A DNA stretch of 64,000 nucleotides from Arthrobacter cavernae (GTDB lineage Bacteria > Actinomycetota > Actinomycetes > Actinomycetales > Micrococcaceae): positions 1 through 64,000 of the forward strand of contig NZ_JAFNLL010000029.1 of the NCBI RefSeq assembly GCF_017368795.1, given 5' to 3'. The notes under the pieces were generated by a model. The model worked only from the letters and a program-made list of their open reading frames with translations, was not told the origin of the DNA and did not search any database. How positions within the stretch are numbered: position 1 is the stretch's first letter; every line of letters begins with the position of its first letter. This document shows positions 59,058-64,000 of this stretch, piece after piece. The translations under genes and the position numbers were made by a program.

Positions 59058-60934
59058 GTGCGGACCGCCCCGTTGTCAGGTACGGCCACGTGGTCCGGAA
59101 CGGCTTCCCGGCCTGGAACGGCCAGGTAGTTGGGTCCCGTGCGGAGGTAGAACTTGTTGATGTCCGCGCACCCGATCCGTTCCTTGGGCAGCAGCGTCCC
59201 CGCCGTGAGCATGCCCTTGACCGGCAGGCGCTCCGCGTCGAGGATGCGCGTCCGGAGGAGGTCCGCGGCGGCCAGGGACCCGGCATCGTGCGGGTCGGTC
59301 CAGCGTGCGCAGGCCTCCTCGAGGCGGGTCCGGGCGCGCCTGAACATTGCTGCCCGCGCGGCGTCGTCGTCGCCCGCTGCCTCGACGACGAGCGCCGCGG
59401 TGCACAAGTGCAGGGTGATCGTGGTGAACATGTCCGCGAGCTCGGCCGGGTCCTGGGCAGCGATGCGGGCATCGCTGAAGTCCCCGGCCCGCACAGGACG
59501 GCCCAGTGCCTTGGACGCCCGCGAACAATCGATGCGCGCGCTGTCGTTGTCCTTATAAACCAAGCGCAGACCGTCCGGCCCCTGTGCCACCGTGATGTTC
59601 TGCTGATGCGCTTCAAGCGCGATCCCGTAGCGCAGCCACAGCGCCACATGCCAGTCCAGGAGCAACTCCGTGTAGGCGTCGAGCCATTCCCCGGCGCTCT
59701 GGCCGGCCTCGGCGGCCAGTTCGTGCAGGACCCGCCGGCCCGGTTCGCCGGAGGCCGGTGCCAGGATGGCGGCTACGGGGGCGAGGATGTCCCCGGCCAC
59801 GGCAGGCGGGTAGTCCCGGACGAGCACCGCGTGCACTTCGCTGCCGCTGTCGGCCCACCGCGACTCGTCCGCGAGGAGGATGCGGCGCGCCAGCCGGGGC
59901 TCGCGGTCCAGAATCTCGGTGAGAATGCCCTGCATGATTTCCCCGCCGGCGAGGGTCCCGGGCTTGATGGTCCGACGGTTGCGGCGCCCGAGCGATGCCG
60001 TTGGCAGCGGCAGTTTGAGATGGGTTGCCGGGTCATCGACGAGGGCGACCGTGCGGGTCGAAAGTGTTGGCACCACGAGCGGACCGGGATGCCCGACGGC
60101 GGTGACCTCGCCACGGGCGACGGTCAGCGGGTGCACGGGCAGCGCCACGAGGTCTTTTGCTGCCTGCTCGGAGGCCCCGAGCTCGGCCGGCGAGGGCCAC
60201 CAGGCAGGAAGGCTGTCGCCGAGTGCCGCCGAGAAGTTCACCTCGCTTCGAGGCACGAGCGTCCAGGCGAGGCGGAATTCCGGCCGGAACTCGGGCGCGT
60301 AGGAACGGACCTCGTCATCGCTGAGACCCCAGCGGCAACGGCCGGTCGGGTGCACCGGGTGGTCGCGAAGGGCGGCCGCGGCCTCGTGCCGGAGGAGCCC
60401 CGCGAAGCCGCGCAGCCCGCCGTCGTCCGCGGAACCCCCGTTCGCCCGGGCGGCGGAATTGTCCTTGGCCAAGGGCGCGCATTCGGTCTCGTGGAGCACC
60501 ACGACGTCGGCGCTCTGGCGGCATTCCTCGGCGAAGTCCGCCCATCCGGCCTCGGCCTCGGCGTCGTCGCGCGGCGCGAGCGCTGCGAGGACGGCGTCGA
60601 GCGTTTCGGCGGCTGTTACGGTACCGGCGGCGTCCTCAACGGCGTCTTCAACAAGGATGTAAGGCTCCGCGAGGCGGTGCTCGGCGAGGAAGCCGTCGGG
60701 CCGGACGGGAAGGTGCAGGATGCGGCCGCCGGGCAGCGGCGCGCTCCACCACTGCCCGTCGTGACGGGCGTCTTTCGCTTCGTGTCCGGACCGGCCGGCC
60801 GACTGGATGCCGAGGTGGTCTTCACGCAGGAGGGCATCGACCACCCGGCAGAGCAAGGCTGCAACAGCCCCCATGGCGGCGGGGGCCGAGTGGGGACGGG
60901 CAGGGGCGGAAAGGGCAGGGGCGACGGCGCTCAT
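59054..60934 (-). CDS. NIS siderophore synthetase (IucA/IucC, PvsB-like)
   Basis: 626 residues. A second NRPS-independent synthetase: HPTGRCRWG in place of the usual HPxxKxR loop, LPVHPLTVARGEV, THLKLPLPTASLGRRNRRTI, EAHQQN and YKDNDSARID. The first HP motif is looser than in its paralogue (Arg instead of Lys), as happens between NIS subtypes. Second gene of the operon. Confidence 0.9.
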   Translation of the reverse strand: MSAVAPALSAPARPHSAPAAMGAVAALLCRVVDALLREDHLGIQSAGRSGHEAKDARHDGQWWSAPLPGGRILHLPVRPDGFLAEHRLAEPYILVEDAVEDAAGTVTAAETLDAVLAALAPRDDAEAEAGWADFAEECRQSADVVVLHETECAPLAKDNSAARANGGSADDGGLRGFAGLLRHEAAAALRDHPVHPTGRCRWGLSDDEVRSYAPEFRPEFRLAWTLVPRSEVNFSAALGDSLPAWWPSPAELGASEQAAKDLVALPVHPLTVARGEVTAVGHPGPLVVPTLSTRTVALVDDPATHLKLPLPTASLGRRNRRTIKPGTLAGGEIMQGILTEILDREPRLARRILLADESRWADSGSEVHAVLVRDYPPAVAGDILAPVAAILAPASGEPGRRVLHELAAEAGQSAGEWLDAYTELLLDWHVALWLRYGIALEAHQQNITVAQGPDGLRLVYKDNDSARIDCSRASKALGRPVRAGDFSDARIAAQDPAELADMFTTITLHLCTAALVVEAAGDDDAARAAMFRRARTRLEEACARWTDPHDAGSLAAADLLRTRILDAERLPVKGMLTAGTLLPKERIGCADINKFYLRTGPNYLAVPGREAVPDHVAVPDNGAVRT

Positions 60935-62154
60935 GCCCGGACTTCCCAGCTGTTGCCTGCGATGAAGCGCTCAACGGCGTCGTCCACCGCTGCGGTCCGG
61001 GGGCCGATCGCGTGAACCACCGAAAGGTAATCCCGGTTGGTGCCGTGGAGCGGGGCCGTGACGCCGGGGCTGCGCAGACGCCGATGCTGGAGCCGGACCC
61101 CGTGCGGGAGCTCGTCGTGCCCTTCGTCGGGTGCAGCGAGCAGCGTTCCGGCACGGTCCGCAGTCACGTAGCGGAGGTGTGCGCTGCGGTCGATGGCGGC
61201 CGCATCGGGAAGGCCTTGCGGGAGTGCCTCGCCCATGTGGATGCGGATGACTTGTTCGAACAGGTCCACACCAAGCAGTTCCGAATAGATGAGGTCCATG
61301 GTGTCGCCGATGAGACGGTAGTTGACTTCGATGATGCGCGCCCGGTCCCCCTGCAGGACGAACTCCGTGTGGCACGCACCGAAGCCAACGCCGAGGGCCG
61401 CGAGCTGGTCGAGGAGGTGCCGCACGACCGTGTCCGGAAGCCCGGGCTCCCAGTCGCGGCGCGACTCCGTGAAGAACGGGGGCACGCCGAGCGAGGTGTG
61501 CCACGAACCGAGGACATGCAGGGACTGGCCGTCACCGAGCGTCTCGAAGGTGTGGAGCCCGCCCGCGAGGTACTCCTCGACGACGAGGGTGGTGTCCGGG
61601 CGGCGCGACCGGATGTCGGCGGCCGTGGCCACGAGGCCGGCGAGGTCCTCGACAAGGAGCACGTCTTCACTTGCGACGCCTTCCCGGGGCTTGACGACGG
61701 CGGGGAACGGCATGTGTGCGGCTACCGCCCCGATGTCGTCCCCGGGGGCCACCTGGACTGAAGCGACCGTGTCGAGACCCGCGTCCGCGAGGGTCCGGCG
61801 CATGAGGAACTTGTTCTTGCAGCGCAGCGCCGCACGCCATTCCTTGGCCGGGAGGCCAAGCAGCTCGGCCGCGAGCGATGTGGCCGACTGGAGATGGTCG
61901 CTGTTGCTCAGGAGCCCCGTGGGCAGCCCGAAACGGGGCTGCAGCCCAAGGACCGTTGCCGCGACGGCGCCCGGGTCGCGCACATCGGCATGTTCGACGG
62001 CGGCCGGCGGGAAGGGCACGTCCGCGTAGGCAGCACGGTGCGCCTCAGGTTCGTCGGTGAGGACCACGACGTCGAGGCCGAGTTGGGCCGCCGCGGGCAG
62101 GAAGCCGCGGGTGACGGCGTCGGTCGGGTTGAGGGCAGTCAGGTAGAGGCACAC
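60931..62154 (-). CDS. ATP-grasp ligase (PvsA-like)
   Basis: 407 residues of the ATP-grasp carboxylate-amine ligase fold. N-terminal Rossmann-like part; ATP-binding lysines in CKNKFLMRRTL and PAVVKPREG; EEYLAGG; metal-binding IIEVNYRLIGDTMD. It leads a five-gene operon with two NIS synthetases, as pvsA does for vibrioferrin, where it helps build the amide-linked part. GTG start with GGAG about seven bases upstream; an iron box lies 30 bases upstream. Confidence 0.88.
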   Translation of the reverse strand: MCLYLTALNPTDAVTRGFLPAAAQLGLDVVVLTDEPEAHRAAYADVPFPPAAVEHADVRDPGAVAATVLGLQPRFGLPTGLLSNSDHLQSATSLAAELLGLPAKEWRAALRCKNKFLMRRTLADAGLDTVASVQVAPGDDIGAVAAHMPFPAVVKPREGVASEDVLLVEDLAGLVATAADIRSRRPDTTLVVEEYLAGGLHTFETLGDGQSLHVLGSWHTSLGVPPFFTESRRDWEPGLPDTVVRHLLDQLAALGVGFGACHTEFVLQGDRARIIEVNYRLIGDTMDLIYSELLGVDLFEQVIRIHMGEALPQGLPDAAAIDRSAHLRYVTADRAGTLLAAPDEGHDELPHGVRLQHRRLRSPGVTAPLHGTNRDYLSVVHAIGPRTAAVDDAVERFIAGNSWEVRA

Positions 62155-62183
62155 AGAGGGCTCCGTCGGGGCAGGATTGGGTG

Positions 62184-62202
62184 TTAGGCAAGGCTTAGCT
62201 AA
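62184..62202. promoter_or_regulatory. Iron box upstream of the siderophore operon
   Basis: TTAGGCAAGGCTTAGCTAA is a near-perfect 19-bp dyad matching DtxR/IdeR sites. It lies 30 bases before the ATP-grasp gene and about 130 bases before the divergent aldolase gene. Confidence 0.82.
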
Positions 62203-62255
62203 GTTGCATCAGGACCGCGCCGTCAAGCCGGAGGGAGTGTGTCGTTCGCCACGTC

Positions 62256-62299
62256 AGTTCAATTTGCACATAAAAACGTGCTGTATTACAAATTGACTT
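62256..62299. promoter_or_regulatory. Dyad and possible promoter of the aldolase gene
   Basis: AGTTCAATTTG (62256-62266) and CAAATTGACTT (62289-62299) form an 11-bp dyad with one mismatch. Within it TTGCAC and TACAAA lie 17 bases apart, a possible -35/-10 pair. The regulator is unknown. Confidence 0.45.
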
Positions 62300-62333
62300 C
62301 GTATCGTCCGTTCGAGCGGCCCCTGGAGGCACC

Positions 62334-63110
62334 ATGTCCCGTCCCCACACGCTCGCTCGACGGTTCGCCAAGCCCGGCGCGGTCGGGCTCTACTGCTCGG
62401 TACCGGCACCCACCCTCGTCGACATGATCGGCCACGCCGGCTTCGATTTCGTCATCCTCGACACCGAGCACTCACTCGTAGGGGACGCCGAGCTCGCCGC
62501 ACTGCTGCGGGCCGCCCAAGCGTCGGGCCTCGACGCCCTCGTCCGGGTACCCGAAAGCGATCCAGGGTCGATCCTCCGTGCGCTCGACGCCGGCGCGACT
62601 GGTGTTGTGGTGCCGCACGTCCGGTGCCGAGCCGACGTCGACGCAGCACTCCGCGCGGCCCGCTACTTCCCGGACGGCATGCGGTCCCTCGGCGGCGGAA
62701 GGGCATCGAACTACGGCGTGGGCGACCCGCGCGAGGTCATTCGTCGCGCCAACGCCGAGGTGGTGGTGGCGGTGCTCATCGAGGACCGCGAAGGCGTCGA
62801 CGCGATCGACGAAATCCTCGCAGGCGGCGGAATTAACCTCGTCCTGCCTGGCCCCGGCGACTTGTCGCAGTCCTACGGTGTTCCGTGGGAGACGCGGCAC
62901 CCGCTGGTCCGCGGAGCCGTCGAAGCGATCCACGAGGCCTGTCTGCGCCACTCCACCCCGTTTGCCCCCATGACCACCAACCCCGAGGCCCACGCACGCT
63001 GGCGTGCCGCCGGGGCGACGTCATTCGTTCTCGGCGACGCCCAGGATCTGGCGGCTCGCGTGATCCGGGAGCAGTACGCCTTGGCCGGGTCCGGTAGCGA
63101 CAAGGAATAG
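62334..63110 (+). CDS. HpcH/HpaI-family aldolase (SbnG-like citrate synthase candidate)
   Basis: 258 residues, class II pyruvate-type aldolase fold. Catalytic His in ILDTEHSLVGD, Arg in LVRVPESD, metal ligands Glu in VLIEDREGV and Asp in LPGPGDLSQSYG. SbnG of this family makes citrate from oxaloacetate and acetyl-CoA for staphyloferrin B, bypassing the TCA enzyme; its place here next to citrate-using synthetases suggests the same job. GGAGG five bases before the ATG. Divergent from the biosynthesis operon and sharing its iron-box region. An ordinary catabolic aldolase is the alternative. Confidence 0.85.
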   Translation: MSRPHTLARRFAKPGAVGLYCSVPAPTLVDMIGHAGFDFVILDTEHSLVGDAELAALLRAAQASGLDALVRVPESDPGSILRALDAGATGVVVPHVRCRADVDAALRAARYFPDGMRSLGGGRASNYGVGDPREVIRRANAEVVVAVLIEDREGVDAIDEILAGGGINLVLPGPGDLSQSYGVPWETRHPLVRGAVEAIHEACLRHSTPFAPMTTNPEAHARWRAAGATSFVLGDAQDLAARVIREQYALAGSGSDKE

Positions 63111-63139
63111 CTGACAGATTCCTTGTGGATTCTTGGGGC

Positions 63140-63187
63140 CGACTTCTTGGTTAGCCAGCTTGCGCCAGGGCCAGCGAGCCAAGAAGC
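63140..63187. terminator. Hairpin after the aldolase gene
   Basis: CTTCTTGG and CCAAGAAG arms flank a GC-rich inner part between two convergent genes. No clear T-tract. Confidence 0.5.
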
Positions 63188-63233
63188 TGCGGCTTGCCCG
63201 TCCCGCTCACCCTCGGAGGAAGTAGTCCGGAGC

Positions 63234-64000
63234 TCACCGACGCCGGACATCCGCTCCGGCGGATCGCCCCCGGCTGACCTCGGCACCGGCATGCCGCTGG
63301 AGGGTGAGGCTGTCCACGGTGCTGACCAGCATCATGGCCGCCATGGCCAGGAACGCGCCTTTGTAGGGTTCCACCGGGCCGCTGCCGAACACCGGTGCCA
63401 TGTCGAAAATGCGCAGGAACAGGGCGCCCACGGCGATGCCCGCACCGGCAGCAAGCTGGACCAGCGTTGCCGACACGGCATTTGCGGAGGGCAGTTGCTC
63501 CGGGACGATGTCCGCGTACTGCACCGAGGCGTACGCGGAGAAGCCGATGGAACGAAAAACACCGCTCAGCACCAGGAGGCCGAAAATGAGCGGTTCCGGC
63601 GTTTGGGCGTCCAGAAACGCGCAGGCAGCAAAGGTGGCCGCCGAGGCCAGCGAGGCGAACACCAGCACGGGTTTGAAGCCGAAGCGCCTGATGATGGGCG
63701 TGGTGGCGGGCTTGATGCCGATGTTGCCGATGAAAACGGCGGCCACCATGGCCCCGGCTTTCAAGGGGTCCCAGCCGAAGCCGTCCTGGAACATCAGCGG
63801 CAGCAGGAAGGGCACCGAGCTGATGGTCAGCCGGTAGATGAATCCGCCGGTGGACGTGGCCCGGAACGTCCTCGCGGCAAAGACGTCCAGCCGGAACAGC
63901 GGTGCCCTGGCTTTGAGCATCCACCAGGCGGCTCCTGCCAGCGAGAGCACGCCGGCACCGACAATGGCGGCGGCCAAAAGCCCCGCGCCGTGCCCGCCCA
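63234..64000 (-). CDS. MFS efflux transporter (DHA2/EmrB type), 3' part
   Basis: 255 residues of the C-terminal half, open to the window edge; the start lies outside. Motifs fit 14-segment drug:H+ antiporters: PLFRLDVFAARTFRATSTGG, GFGWDPLKAGAMVA, SGVFRSIGFSAYASVQYADI. Probably multidrug export. It could export the siderophore too, but the operon has its own exporter and this gene runs convergent to the aldolase gene. Confidence 0.85.
   Translation of the reverse strand, partial: GGHGAGLLAAAIVGAGVLSLAGAAWWMLKARAPLFRLDVFAARTFRATSTGGFIYRLTISSVPFLLPLMFQDGFGWDPLKAGAMVAAVFIGNIGIKPATTPIIRRFGFKPVLVFASLASAATFAACAFLDAQTPEPLIFGLLVLSGVFRSIGFSAYASVQYADIVPEQLPSANAVSATLVQLAAGAGIAVGALFLRIFDMAPVFGSGPVEPYKGAFLAMAAMMLVSTVDSLTLQRHAGAEVSRGRSAGADVRRR

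Noticed and set aside
57817..59649. 610-codon frame across the MFS and synthetase genes
   Set aside because: Arg/Pro-rich shadow frame crossing two well-supported genes.
54776..63110. Locus as a staphyloferrin B (sbn) cluster
   Set aside because: SbnH- and SbnG-like genes are present, but there are two instead of three NIS synthetases, no SbnA/SbnB, and an ATP-grasp ligase leads the operon; order and content fit pvsABCDE better.
49322..63110. tRNA-Ser(GCT) as attachment site for the siderophore locus
   Set aside because: I looked for a repeat of its 3' end on the far side of the locus and saw none in the window.

Overview
The window looks like the chromosome of a high-GC actinobacterium of the Arthrobacter / Pseudarthrobacter type (Micrococcaceae). 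The reasons are the GC-rich codon use with many GTG and TTG starts, the GlgE glucan pathway, the block rlmB-cysS-ispF-ispD-carD-lpqE in the same order as in mycobacteria, SenX3/RegX3 with PhoU, a Bpa-type proteasome activator, and DtxR-type iron boxes. I see no phage, transposase or CRISPR array.

Layout. 0.2-13.5 kb: trehalose/glycogen metabolism (glgE-treS-mak/glgB fusion, divergent glgP, glgX), interrupted by a barstar gene and the ruins of its barnase partner. 13.7-28.2 kb: housekeeping genes: amidohydrolase, rlmB, cysS, ispF, ispD, carD, lpqE, regX3/senX3, phoU, gpmA, a methyltransferase, a sulfur-amino-acid PLP enzyme, tmk and holB. 28.2-31.7 kb: a secreted peptidase, a frameshifted AbiEi/DUF559 gene flanked by two palindromic elements, and a phosphonatase-like HAD enzyme. 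31.9-35.8 kb: tRNA-Thr(CGT) followed by a compact persulfide/thiosulfate-handling island (three rhodanese-containing proteins, a CstB-like dioxygenase, a CstR-like repressor with twin operators, TauE). The island ends in an exact 14-bp copy of the tRNA 3' end. 35.9-49.3 kb: an aldo/keto reductase, Bpa, CstA with its small partner, a decayed PadR gene, a quinone oxidoreductase, tRNA-Ser(TGA), a VOC protein, a CycA-like permease behind a tandem glycine riboswitch, an FAD/NAD(P) protein and an S9 peptidase. 49.3-63.1 kb: tRNA-Ser(GCT), then a complete siderophore locus. 63.2 kb to the edge: the 3' part of a DHA2-type efflux gene.

The siderophore locus is the most interesting part. Five genes overlapping by 4 nt encode, in order, an ATP-grasp ligase, an IucA/IucC synthetase, an MFS exporter, a second IucA/IucC synthetase and a PLP decarboxylase. 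This is the order of pvsABCDE, the vibrioferrin genes of Gram-negative bacteria. A divergent gene encodes an HpcH/HpaI aldolase resembling SbnG, which makes citrate for staphyloferrin B. Next to them lie a binding protein, two FecCD permeases, an ATPase and a siderophore-interacting reductase. Iron boxes sit in both divergent promoter regions. I infer one iron-regulated system for making, exporting, importing and unloading a citrate-based carboxylate siderophore.

Several genes are visibly broken (barnase, AbiEi/DUF559, PadR). Intergenic regions carry hairpins and dispersed repeats. Starts were moved inward from the longest open frame where family alignment or a Shine-Dalgarno (SD) sequence supported it; such choices are stated.
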